Positions 51,922 through 60,231 of a stretch of 64,000 nt of DNA are shown one piece after another. The notes under the pieces are model-generated. The model saw only the letters and a list, made by a program, of their open reading frames with translations, searched no databases and had not been told where the DNA came from. Origin of the DNA: an uncultured Spirochaetales bacterium (GTDB lineage Bacteria; Spirochaetota; Spirochaetia; Sphaerochaetales; Sphaerochaetaceae). A program made the translations under genes and the position numbers. The DNA is taken from contig CASDPA010000006.1 in NCBI GenBank assembly GCA_949282255.1, forward strand, positions 1-64,000. Direction: 5' to 3'. How positions within the stretch are numbered: position 1 is the first letter of the stretch; each line of letters starts with the position of its first letter.

Positions 51922-53191
51922 ATTCCGTAAGATATCCGTTTATGAGATCCGCCATATAAGATACGGCATCATCGATTGTACGTTTGCCTTCAAGCATCTC
52001 CGCAATCGTGCTTTGGAAGGAATAGTATACCTGGTATGCCGAGGGAATCCAAAGGCCGAGCATCATCGGGCTGGAGCCTACCGCCTGGTCGAAAGCCACT
52101 CCGAACAAGGGGTTTTCCTTTATGAAGGCCTGCCATTCCGCGCTGTTTTCCACCTCTGCATTCACAGGAATATATCCGGTTTCTTTTGCCCAGTACATCT
52201 GAGCCTCCGGGCTTATGAAATATTCAAGCACACGCCTGATATCCTCTGCATTGTCTTTTCCCGTGTCAAAAGCCGCAAGAAAGCCACCTCCGATATTCAC
52301 TCCTCCTGTGGCGTTTCCATCCACCATCGGGACGAATGCGACGCCAAGCTCGAAATTGCTTCCGATGTTGTTCTGTGCAGTCGTCAGATTTGAAGAGGAT
52401 GCAAGCATGCTCGCAGTCTGCTGTGAGTAAAAGGCATCTGAGACTCCGCTTGTAAGGTTGTCAATTGCTCCGGTTGCATAAAGGTTTTCCCATTTTTCAA
52501 GGAAGGTCTTGAATGTGCCGTTTTCATCGAAAAGCACCTTTGAGGAAACTCCGTCATGGCCGTTTCTGTTATCGCTTATGTATTCCCCTCCGTTTTGGGA
52601 TGCAAGGAAGGTGCATAGCTCATAGGTCGTCGGAACACCTGAAAAGGCGCTCATGCCGGTTTTTTCTTTGATCGTTTTGGCAGATGCGGCAAACTCATCC
52701 AGTGTTTTTGGTACGTCAACCCCGGCTTTGTCGAATGCTGTCTTATTGTAATAAAAGAGCAGGCTTGATGCGTTGAACGGCACTCCTATGTGTCCTATAA
52801 TGCTATCATAAGCTGCAATGGCCGAAGGGAGAAGAGATGAAGTATCTATTCCGAGCTCCTCGCTTGGGATGAGGTAATCCGAATATATCATGTCGAGCCC
52901 TGCTGTGGCATCGAGCTGTGCTATATCGGGTAATCCTGTGCCGGTCATCGAAGCCGCTTTAACCTTTGACAGCACATCGTTTGCCTTGCCTTGATAGACA
53001 GCAGTTATTTTTATGTCGCTGTTATTTGCATTGAAATCATCCACCAGATGTTCAAACGCCTGTTGCAGCACTCCGCTGTTGGAGTGCCAGAGAATGACCT
53101 CCCTGGCTCCTGTCTCTTCCTTTTTACCGCCTGCAAACACCATCAGCGGGCATAAGAGTGCGATAAGAAGGAGCATGATTCTTTTTTTCAT
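51899..53191 (-). CDS. ABC transporter sugar-binding protein
   Basis: A 430-residue periplasmic solute-binding protein (family 1, UgpB/MalE-like). The signal peptide ends LMVFAGGKKEE, a form common in spirochaetes. IEDLPDIAQL-like and VPFNASSLLFYYNKTAFDKA segments are characteristic of the family. UgpB-like proteins bind glycerol-3-phosphate diesters or oligosaccharides; which one applies here is open. It is encoded after the two permease genes. Confidence 0.88.
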   Translation of the reverse strand: MKKRIMLLLIALLCPLMVFAGGKKEETGAREVILWHSNSGVLQQAFEHLVDDFNANNSDIKITAVYQGKANDVLSKVKAASMTGTGLPDIAQLDATAGLDMIYSDYLIPSEELGIDTSSLLPSAIAAYDSIIGHIGVPFNASSLLFYYNKTAFDKAGVDVPKTLDEFAASAKTIKEKTGMSAFSGVPTTYELCTFLASQNGGEYISDNRNGHDGVSSKVLFDENGTFKTFLEKWENLYATGAIDNLTSGVSDAFYSQQTASMLASSSNLTTAQNNIGSNFELGVAFVPMVDGNATGGVNIGGGFLAAFDTGKDNAEDIRRVLEYFISPEAQMYWAKETGYIPVNAEVENSAEWQAFIKENPLFGVAFDQAVGSSPMMLGLWIPSAYQVYYSFQSTIAEMLEGKRTIDDAVSYMADLINGYLTEYARQNGN

Positions 53192-53202
53192 ATTCCGACC
53201 CC

Positions 53203-54000
53203 CTAATTATCAAGCCCATCGGAAAGGGCCTTAAGTATTATCTTCCTTGATGCCAGAGTTAGCGCCATCAAGGGAATGAGTACGATCATAAGGGCGGAAA
53301 ACAGGCCGCCCTTGTCTCCGCTTTCGGCAAAGCCCAAAAGGCTTATGCCTATCTGTATTGTCCTCATCTCCATCCTGCTGGTTATCAAAAGAGGCCAGAG
53401 GTAGGCATTGAATACGGATACGAAGGATTGCAGGAAGATTGCCAGCAGAACGCTTTTTATCAATGGGCAAAGAATGTGTACCATGTATATATAATCGTTG
53501 GCCCCATCGATCCTTGCCGCATCGTATGGTTCCCTTGAGAGACTTTTTGATGCAGTCATGGCAATTAAGAGCTGGGTTGCGGAAAACAGGCTGGTTGCTA
53601 TTATTCCAAAATATGTATCTGCCATACCGAGCCTGGTTATGGTCACATAATTTTCAAAAAGCAGGGCATCCTGGGGGATGAAAATTGTCAGTATCAAGAG
53701 GTACAGGAGTATTTTCTTTCCTCTGAATTCCAGATAGGTGAAAGTGAAGGCTGAAAGCACTGTTATCACACACCTTATGATTGATGCCAGCAGTGCAGTA
53801 ATCAGGCTGTTTGTGCTGTATATGAAAAAATACCTGTTTTCCAATGCCGATGCATATCCGCTGAAATTTATCCTTGATGGAAAAAATCTTGCAGGGTTCG
53901 TATTGAAATCCGGCATGCTGAAAAACGATAGGCTGATAGTATATAAGAGAGGGAAAAGCACTATCAAAGCCAGGATTGCCGCCGTCAGTTTCTTAACCAT
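53203..54000 (-). CDS. ABC sugar transporter permease, MalG/UgpE type
   Basis: A 265-residue permease with about six membrane helices and the EAA loop EPYDAARIDGAND, through which an ATPase docks. No ATPase gene is nearby, so a shared MsmK/MalK-type ATPase encoded elsewhere is likely. Its start overlaps the first permease by eight bases. Confidence 0.88.
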   Translation of the reverse strand: MVKKLTAAILALIVLFPLLYTISLSFFSMPDFNTNPARFFPSRINFSGYASALENRYFFIYSTNSLITALLASIIRCVITVLSAFTFTYLEFRGKKILLYLLILTIFIPQDALLFENYVTITRLGMADTYFGIIATSLFSATQLLIAMTASKSLSREPYDAARIDGANDYIYMVHILCPLIKSVLLAIFLQSFVSVFNAYLWPLLITSRMEMRTIQIGISLLGFAESGDKGGLFSALMIVLIPLMALTLASRKIILKALSDGLDN

Positions 54001-54856
54001 TTCTCCTCCTTGCGCTTCTTTGTGCCAGATAATATAGAAGGAGGACCAGCGCAGATAAGAAAACCATCAACGTCGCAATGGTGGACTCGGCTGCTCTGTT
54101 GGAGCTTTTGAAGGCTTCCAGATAATAATAGTACATCACCGTCTCTGTGCCCCTTCTGGGCCCGCCTTCGGTCATTGTCATGATCGGTGCTGAAATCAGC
54201 AGCGCATCCTTGAATGCTATGAACATTGTCATCAGAAGGGTGGGGCTTATCAAGGGAAGCTCTATTTTGAAATACATCTGAAAAGCCGAGGCTCCATCCA
54301 TCATAGATGCTTCCTTGATTGATTTGTCGATTTTCCTGAAGGAGGACAAAAGAAGGATGTGATCAAGAGCGAAATCTAGAAACACAGATAACAGTACTAT
54401 GGCAATAAAGGCGCTCATCCTGTCATTGAGCCATGCGATATCAAGGCCGAAAATCCTGTTGATTATGCTGTTTGTCCCTTTGAACATCTCCTTGAAGATA
54501 AGGGATGACAGGGAGAGGGAGAATGCAAGCGGAAGAAAATACGCCAGGCTGATCCACTCGTTGAATTTCGTCTTTTCTTTCACCAACGAAGCAGAAAGCA
54601 ATGTGAGGAATGTGTTTAATGGAAGGAAAAGTGCAACAAACATGGCTGTGTTTGCGATGCTTTTCATGAAATATGAATCATTAAACAGTGCACGGTAATT
54701 ATCCAAGCCTGCAAATGCCGTGACAACTCCCTTCTGGTTTATGAGAAAAAATGATGAGATGAATGTTTTTATGAATGGAGCGAATGAAAAAACAGATACT
54801 ACGGCAAATGCCGGAATCAAATATAGATATGCCCGTTTGTCAATTCTTCGCTTCAT
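53993..54856 (-). CDS. ABC sugar transporter permease, MalF/UgpA type
   Basis: About 287 residues from the ATG at 54856 (MKRRIDKRAYLYLIPA), with six membrane helices and the EAA-loop region SIKEASMMDGASAFQMYFKI. The open frame extends 16 codons further up, but that part covers the promoter. No ribosome binding site precedes the ATG and the -10 box ends seven bases before it. First gene of a four-gene import operon. Confidence 0.85.
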   Translation of the reverse strand: MKRRIDKRAYLYLIPAFAVVSVFSFAPFIKTFISSFFLINQKGVVTAFAGLDNYRALFNDSYFMKSIANTAMFVALFLPLNTFLTLLSASLVKEKTKFNEWISLAYFLPLAFSLSLSSLIFKEMFKGTNSIINRIFGLDIAWLNDRMSAFIAIVLLSVFLDFALDHILLLSSFRKIDKSIKEASMMDGASAFQMYFKIELPLISPTLLMTMFIAFKDALLISAPIMTMTEGGPRRGTETVMYYYYLEAFKSSNRAAESTIATLMVFLSALVLLLYYLAQRSARRRNG

Positions 54857-54863
54857 GGGATGA

Positions 54864-54892
54864 AATATAATGATAATGGAGATTAATTTCAA
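54864..54892 (-). promoter_or_regulatory. Promoter of the sugar import operon, likely leaderless
   Basis: On the - strand TTGAAA (54887-54892), a 17-base spacer and TATATT (54864-54869). The predicted start of transcription falls on or beside the ATG at 54856. Confidence 0.6.
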
Positions 54893-54933
54893 TATTATTT
54901 GCATTATAATTTCTTATAAAACAATAATATAAT

Positions 54934-54974
54934 TAACGTTTATAAATATAACGTTAGATATTTTTACGTTAGCT
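54934..54974. promoter_or_regulatory. Three spaced ACGTTA boxes, candidate operator
   Basis: TTAACGTTTA at 54933, ATAACGTTAG at 54948 and TTACGTTAGC at 54964 occur about 15-16 bases apart upstream of the import operon promoter. AACGTT is palindromic with a central CG, as in LacI-family operators. The regulator is not encoded next to it. Confidence 0.4.
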
Positions 54975-55126
54975 TTTTATCATAATCTCCATTACAATAT
55001 CGTTTTGTTTCCAAAATGTTAAATAAGAAGCGATATTTTTTTGTGAAGTTGCACTCCGCTATTATCTGTGATAAATTTTATTTGATGCTTGAAAATGGTT
55101 TTGGGCATGATAGAGGAGGAGAAGTA

Positions 55127-56038
55127 ATGAAACCTACGCTTTTGGTTCTTGCGGCAGGAATGGGATCACGCTACGGCGGAGTCAAGCAGATCGATGCGGT
55201 TGGCATCCATGGTGAGACGCTTTTGGATTTCGGTGTTTATGATGCTTTGAATGCAGGTTATGGCAAGGTTGTTTTTATCATAAGAAAGGATATCGAGAAG
55301 GATTTCAGGGAGCGCCTGTTCGACCGCATTGCAAGAAACATGGACGCCGAGTATGTATTCCAGACTGGAACAAGCCTTCTTACCGAGGAACAGATCAAGC
55401 TTTCCGTGAACAGGAAAAAGCCTTGGGGCACCATCCATGCTCTCTTATGCGCCAAGGATGTGGTGAAAACTCCGTTTACAGTCGTAAATGCCGATGATTA
55501 TTATGGACGCTCTGCTTATCAGACCCTTGGAAAATATCTCTCCGGCCTGAATAATGATGATACAACCCATGCGATGGTCGGCTTTGTGTTGGAGAACACG
55601 ATGAGCAGAAGCGGCTCGGTTTCCCGCGGAATCTGCGAGGTGAAGGACGGCGAACTCGTATCGATGGTTGAAAACACGAAGATCGAATACACAGCAGATG
55701 GAGGCATCGTTTCCCATTTTGAAGGCCAGGACATCCCACTTACCGGAAAAGAGCCTGTCAGCATGAACTTCTTCGGCTTTACTCCGAAAGCGTTTGAGAG
55801 CTTTGAGAAGTATTGGGAAAATTTCATTGTAAAGAATGTCACAGAAGAGAAGAAGGAATGTCTGCTTCCCAACGGTGCAAGCGAGATCGTAACATCAGGC
55901 AAGGGTACCATAAAGGTATTCACAAGTCAGGACCGCTGGTTCGGAATGACATATCCTGAAGACAAGGCGCTCGTGATGTCCGAAATCAAGAGCAAGCTTG
56001 ATACAGGCTATTATCCTGAGAAGCTTTGGCAGAAATGA
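55127..56038 (+). CDS. Sugar-nucleotidyltransferase family protein
   Basis: A 303-residue cytoplasmic enzyme with an NTP-transferase fold. MKPTLLVLAAGMGSRYGGVK is the nucleotide-binding signature, VVNADDYYG the metal-binding site, and SMNFFGFTPKAFESFEKYW a conserved late region. It should join an NTP and a sugar phosphate for wall or capsule synthesis; the sugar is not evident. GGAGGAG before 55127 fixes this start; the longer frame upstream is rejected. A UUCG-loop terminator follows. Confidence 0.8.
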   Translation: MKPTLLVLAAGMGSRYGGVKQIDAVGIHGETLLDFGVYDALNAGYGKVVFIIRKDIEKDFRERLFDRIARNMDAEYVFQTGTSLLTEEQIKLSVNRKKPWGTIHALLCAKDVVKTPFTVVNADDYYGRSAYQTLGKYLSGLNNDDTTHAMVGFVLENTMSRSGSVSRGICEVKDGELVSMVENTKIEYTADGGIVSHFEGQDIPLTGKEPVSMNFFGFTPKAFESFEKYWENFIVKNVTEEKKECLLPNGASEIVTSGKGTIKVFTSQDRWFGMTYPEDKALVMSEIKSKLDTGYYPEKLWQK

Positions 56039-56057
56039 GTTGGATAAAATAGAAAAG

Positions 56058-56082
56058 AGGACATCTTCGGATGTCCTTTTTT
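56058..56082 (+). terminator. Terminator with TTCG loop
   Basis: AGGACATC at 56058-56065, TTCG loop, GATGTCCT at 56070-56077, followed by six T. Confidence 0.92.
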
Positions 56083-56111
56083 CATGTCAGACCATATTTA
56101 TTGGCATTTCC

Positions 56112-57017
56112 TTATTCCTGCTGCGATACATCCTTGTTCAGGGCTACATATTCCTCGAAGGAGGTATTGCCCTCGCCGAAGACATGGTAGGTGTTTTGAA
56201 TAAGCATGAACGCTTTAGGGTCGATCATATGGACGATCCTCGTCAGCTTGCTGACCATGTTGTTCGGCACGACGGTCATCAGCATGGGCTTTGATTTCAT
56301 TGAGTAAAGTCCCTTTGCCTCTATGATCGTGCCGCTCTTGTCGAGGTCGTAAAGGATACTGCTTCTTATCTCGTTCAATTTGTCGCTTATTATAAACACG
56401 GTCTTTGCATAGTTTGTTCCCATGCTCACGATGACCTTGTTGACCATCAGCTGTGTTATGTATGCAACGATTATCGCATAAAGCGCCTTTTCGATGCCGA
56501 ATATGAATGCTGAGGCTCCGATTATTATGGCATCCACCATGAACAGGGAGGTACCCAATGGAATCTTGCCGTAACGTGCCACGATTTGGGCAAGTATGTC
56601 GGTTCCTCCTGTGTTCGCACCACTCTTCATCACAATTCCAAGCCCGAGTCCGCAGAGCATACCTCCGAAAAGACATGCCATCCATACATTCATATCCTTT
56701 GAAAGGTCGAGTATGCCTTCACTTCCGAAAATGGCGGTGAATATGTATGTGGACAGGGAGAGTAGGAGGGCTCCTGCCAGGCTCTTAAAGCCGAACTGTT
56801 TTCCAAAGAGAGCTGTGCCTATGAAAAAAAGCGGAATGTTTTGCAGCAGCATCGTGAGGCTTAGATCCCAGCCGAATACATGGTAGAGGATTGTAGATAT
56901 TCCCGATACCCCGCCCGGTGCGATCTGAGCAGGGTTTGTGAATACCACGATACTGAAGCCTGTTATGAAGGAGCCAAGGACTATATAGAAATATTCGAGA
57001 ATGGTGTATTTCCTCAT
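56112..57017 (-). CDS. YitT-family membrane protein
   Basis: A 301-residue protein with five to six membrane helices in the first 180 residues (motif NPAQIAPGGVSGISTILYHV, and GMLCGLGLGIVMKSGANTGG then TD) and a C-terminal DUF2179 domain (MSKPMLMTVVPNNMVSKLTR form). YitT proteins are widespread with no settled function; transport is suspected. It overlaps the LOG-family gene upstream by four bases. Confidence 0.88.
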   Translation of the reverse strand: MRKYTILEYFYIVLGSFITGFSIVVFTNPAQIAPGGVSGISTILYHVFGWDLSLTMLLQNIPLFFIGTALFGKQFGFKSLAGALLLSLSTYIFTAIFGSEGILDLSKDMNVWMACLFGGMLCGLGLGIVMKSGANTGGTDILAQIVARYGKIPLGTSLFMVDAIIIGASAFIFGIEKALYAIIVAYITQLMVNKVIVSMGTNYAKTVFIISDKLNEIRSSILYDLDKSGTIIEAKGLYSMKSKPMLMTVVPNNMVSKLTRIVHMIDPKAFMLIQNTYHVFGEGNTSFEEYVALNKDVSQQE

Positions 57018-57589
57018 AGTTTGTCCGGCAGCTCCTCCTGCATTGAAGAAAGCCTTTCCAGCACATCCTCTGTCTTGTCGATAACGCTCAAGCTTTCCTT
57101 TATTTTCTCGTCTAAAAACCCTTCTATGACCATTTTATCCAAGAAGGACAACAAGGTATCGTAATAACCGTTTATATTTAATAGTCCCACCGGCTTGTCA
57201 TGATATTTGAGCTGCTTCCATGTAAAGATCTCCATCAGCTCCTCCAGTGTGCCGATTCCGCCGGGCAGGGCCAGAAAAGCATCTGCAAGGCCGTACATGG
57301 TCTTCTTACGCTCATGCATGTCCTTTACGATTATGAGTTTGCTCTCAACAGCTTTGGTCCGCACAGAAGGAATGTCCATCTTCTCTGGAAGGACTCCTGT
57401 TACATGCCCTCCGTTTGATGAGACTGTGTCGGCGATGGTTCCCATCAACCCCCTGTTGCCTCCACCGTACACAAGCGATATTCCATTTTGTACCATCAGC
57501 ATTGCAAGGTTTTTTGCTTCAAGTCCGTAAATGCCATCATTTCCTAAAGTAGATCCTGTAAATATGCATAAAGATTTTATTTTATCCAC
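57014..57589 (-). CDS. LOG-family nucleotide 5'-monophosphate phosphoribohydrolase
   Basis: A 191-residue Rossmann-fold enzyme. VYGGGNRGLMG and PGGIGTLEELMEIFTW (PGGxGTxxE) are the hallmarks of the LOG/TIGR00730 family, which cleaves ribose 5-phosphate from purine monophosphates or cytokinin nucleotides; older databases call it lysine decarboxylase. The start codon is GTG, and TATAAT ends six bases before it. Confidence 0.87.
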   Translation of the reverse strand: MDKIKSLCIFTGSTLGNDGIYGLEAKNLAMLMVQNGISLVYGGGNRGLMGTIADTVSSNGGHVTGVLPEKMDIPSVRTKAVESKLIIVKDMHERKKTMYGLADAFLALPGGIGTLEELMEIFTWKQLKYHDKPVGLLNINGYYDTLLSFLDKMVIEGFLDEKIKESLSVIDKTEDVLERLSSMQEELPDKL

Positions 57590-57595
57590 ATATAC

Positions 57596-57601
57596 ATTAT
57601 A
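57596..57601 (-). promoter_or_regulatory. -10 box of the LOG-YitT operon, possibly leaderless
   Basis: TATAAT on the - strand ends six bases before the GTG start at 57589. No ribosome binding site and no good -35 box are seen. Confidence 0.4.
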
Positions 57602-57666
57602 TAGGTTAAAATGGAGGAGGGGAAACCCCCGGATTTTTGGCTGGATAATTTTACAGAATATTTGAC

Positions 57667-57695
57667 TTGATAGTGTAACATCTTTTAGCTAAAAT
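57667..57695 (+). promoter_or_regulatory. Promoter of the outer-membrane protein gene
   Basis: TTGATA at 57667-57672 and TAAAAT at 57690-57695, spacer 17. AAGGAG lies eight bases before ATG 57733, a conventional leader. Confidence 0.6.
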
Positions 57696-57732
57696 CATTA
57701 TAAAGACATAGGATGAAAAGGAGAATTTCCTT

Positions 57733-58725
57733 ATGAAGAAATTATTGATGGTATTATCCGTTATGTTGCTTGCTGTTGCAGCGGTTTTTGCTGCACAGGA
57801 AATGAGCGTGACATGGGAATGGCTGTTGGATGACCCTGAAGTTAATTATTACCGCTACCAGCTTGACGGCATGGATGAAAATAATTGGACCGTTGTTTCA
57901 GGAGATGTGTCGGTTTATGTAGCAGAGGGTCTGGATCCTTATAAGAGTTATACTCTTTATCTCCAGAGGTCTTATGATGGAATCAACTGGTCCGAAACCG
58001 CAGAATCTACTGCGGAAGCTCTTTTGGAGACAGCTGAAATCACACCGGTTGTTGAAGAGCCAGTTGTGGAAGATGTCGTTGTTGTCGAAGAGCCTGTAGT
58101 TGTTGAAGAACCTGCAGTTGTTGAAGAGGTTCCTGTTGCCGTACCTGCTGCAAAGAAGGATTCAAGATTCACATTCTCCTTGCTCTTGAGCGGCGGCTTC
58201 CTCACACCGGTTACATATGACAACGAGTTCAAAGGGGATTGGAATGTATCTGCCGGACTTGCTTTCGATTTTGCAAACATCATCACCGCAAATGACAATA
58301 TCGGTTTCGGTCTCCGCCTGAATCTTGACGGCGACCTTTATGCTGAATACATGAAGTTCTTCCAGAATGGTTTCAATGGTTTCTTTAAGAACCTTATCGA
58401 TTTGGATAACTATGCATATGGCGCCGCAGCTTCGTTGCTCCTTACTACCGATGCCCGTGTCGGAATTGTGGACTTCACCCTTGGCCTTGGCGGTGGATAT
58501 GGTGTTGTCACCGGCGGAGCTTCTGTGAAGGATATGTATCCGAACAGCTTGAAGGTCGGCAGCCTGAATCTCTTCGGCGGAGCTTTCGGCGAAGCTCTTC
58601 TTGGAATGAGATTCTATTGTGGAAACGTATTCTCCATTGGTCTTGAGGGAACCTATAGGGTGATGATTCCTGAATACAAGAATAACAGGGTTGATGGCAG
58701 AATCGTACTCGGCTTCTCTTTCTAA
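57733..58725 (+). CDS. Outer-membrane barrel protein with N-terminal Fn3-like domain
   Basis: A 330-residue exported protein. Signal peptide 1-20 (VFAA). Residues about 22-95 resemble a fibronectin-III-like fold (YRYQLDGMDENNWTVVSGDV, SYTLYLQRSYDGINWSE). A flexible linker of VVEEP repeats (about 108-140) follows, and the last about 190 residues form amphipathic strands of a small beta barrel ending GRIVLGFSF, with C-terminal Phe for outer-membrane insertion. The repeats suggest a spacer crossing the peptidoglycan. Its ligand or channel role is unknown. Confidence 0.7.
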   Translation: MKKLLMVLSVMLLAVAAVFAAQEMSVTWEWLLDDPEVNYYRYQLDGMDENNWTVVSGDVSVYVAEGLDPYKSYTLYLQRSYDGINWSETAESTAEALLETAEITPVVEEPVVEDVVVVEEPVVVEEPAVVEEVPVAVPAAKKDSRFTFSLLLSGGFLTPVTYDNEFKGDWNVSAGLAFDFANIITANDNIGFGLRLNLDGDLYAEYMKFFQNGFNGFFKNLIDLDNYAYGAAASLLLTTDARVGIVDFTLGLGGGYGVVTGGASVKDMYPNSLKVGSLNLFGGAFGEALLGMRFYCGNVFSIGLEGTYRVMIPEYKNNRVDGRIVLGFSF

Positions 58726-59853
58726 GTGGATACTCTTTTCGAATATTTGAAATGGAGAGGGGATTTGGATATGTCCAATATCCCCTTTTCTATTGAGGAC
58801 CAGCTGATTCTCTCAACCCTGGTCTATATCAATTATGCTTCCTATGTTTCTGAAGATGAGGTCCTGACTGTGAAAGAAGCCTCTTTGCGGATTCTCAGTC
58901 ACGGGTATAAGGAAAGCGATTACAGGGTCAAAAACGATTACAGGCTTTTAGAGGAGATTGTGGATGCGAAGCGTTTTGCTTCTTTGACCCTTTCTGACTG
59001 CGTAGAGCATTTCGATGAACAGTCGGACCATCAATTTTTTGCATTCACTATCCATCTTCCATCTTCTGTCATAATATGCTACCGTGGCACCGACCTGTCT
59101 CTTGCCGGCTGGAAAGAAGATTTCAATATGGCGTTCTCCGATACTGTTCCTGCCCAGCGTGATGCGCTTGACTATCTTCTGCTTGTAGCAGGAAAGTATA
59201 AAGGCCCGATTCTTATCTGCGGTCATAGCAAGGGTGGCAATCTTGCTGTTTTTGCGGCAGCCAACGCTCCTGAGAAAATAAAGAAACGTATTGTCAGAGT
59301 GTACAACAACGATGGCCCTGGATTTAATGAGAACAGCAGTACGCATGCACTTCTGTCCTCTTTGGATGGTAGGGTTGATACCCTGGTGCCGTCCTCTTCC
59401 GTCATAGGCATGCTGATGGAGCATTCGATGGATTATTGCGTTGTAGAATCCTCCTCGTTTTTAATTTTCCAGCATGATCCTTATTCCTGGGTCTTTGACG
59501 GGCCTCATTTCAAGTATGTCGATTCCCGCAGCAGGGACAGCATTGTTTTGGATAAGGCGGCTTCCGATTGGCTCAGCTCCATCACTCCGGAGGAGCGGGA
59601 GAAGTTTGTAGATGTACTTTTCACGCTTTTCGGAAAGGCTGGAATAAAATCGTTCAGGGGATATTCAAAGCAGATGTTCCTGAAGGCTCCGGAATTCATC
59701 AAGGCGTTCCTGATGCTCCCAAAAGACCAGAAAAACATGTTTATACATGTCGTAAATAACTTGTTCAAGGCTTTTGCCGGGTCGATCTTCTATAGGGAGG
59801 ATCCACAGGAGACCATTGAATTCTCCGATAATGACTTTTTACCTCAAGTATGA
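58726..59853 (+). CDS. Mbeg1-like (DUF2974) alpha/beta hydrolase
   Basis: A 375-residue protein with the Mbeg1-like start (TLFEYLKWRGDLDMSNIPFS) and lipase-type nucleophile elbow ILICGHSKGGNLAVFAA; Ser in GHSKGG is the probable nucleophile, with VYNNDGPGF after it. Substrate unknown, probably a lipid ester. It starts with GTG directly after the upstream stop codon, so it may be translated by re-initiation from the outer-membrane protein message. Confidence 0.8.
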   Translation: MDTLFEYLKWRGDLDMSNIPFSIEDQLILSTLVYINYASYVSEDEVLTVKEASLRILSHGYKESDYRVKNDYRLLEEIVDAKRFASLTLSDCVEHFDEQSDHQFFAFTIHLPSSVIICYRGTDLSLAGWKEDFNMAFSDTVPAQRDALDYLLLVAGKYKGPILICGHSKGGNLAVFAAANAPEKIKKRIVRVYNNDGPGFNENSSTHALLSSLDGRVDTLVPSSSVIGMLMEHSMDYCVVESSSFLIFQHDPYSWVFDGPHFKYVDSRSRDSIVLDKAASDWLSSITPEEREKFVDVLFTLFGKAGIKSFRGYSKQMFLKAPEFIKAFLMLPKDQKNMFIHVVNNLFKAFAGSIFYREDPQETIEFSDNDFLPQV

Positions 59854-59865
59854 TATGTTATCGTT

Positions 59866-60231
59866 ATGACTGAGGATACTTTGGCCAGGATTATCGCTTT
59901 CCGGGATAAGCGTGGATGGAAGAGATTTCATAATCCGAAGGATCTTGCATTGTGCATATCCGTGGAGGCGGGTGAACTCCTGGAATTGTATCAGTGGGTC
60001 AATGGCAAGGAGATTGAAACCGTCCCATTGGAGCGCGTTTGCGAGGAACTTGCCGACGTACTGATTTATTCGGCCTTCCTCGCCGATGCTCTTGGCTTGG
60101 ATATGGACGATATCGTTCTCGACAAGCTTGAGAAGAACGGCAGGAGGTATCCTGAGAGCATTGCTTATGAGAGCAAGGAAGAATATCTCGTTCTTAAGGA
60201 ACGGGCGCGCAGCGGGGAAAAGAAGGTATGA
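59866..60231 (+). CDS. MazG-like nucleotide pyrophosphohydrolase
   Basis: A 121-residue all-helical pyrophosphatase of the RS21-C6/dCTPase type. EAGELLEL and EELADVLIYS give the ExxE...ExxD metal site that hydrolyses dNTPs to monophosphates. TATGTT ends six bases before the ATG and there is no ribosome binding site. It overlaps the Fic gene by four bases. Confidence 0.82.
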   Translation: MTEDTLARIIAFRDKRGWKRFHNPKDLALCISVEAGELLELYQWVNGKEIETVPLERVCEELADVLIYSAFLADALGLDMDDIVLDKLEKNGRRYPESIAYESKEEYLVLKERARSGEKKV

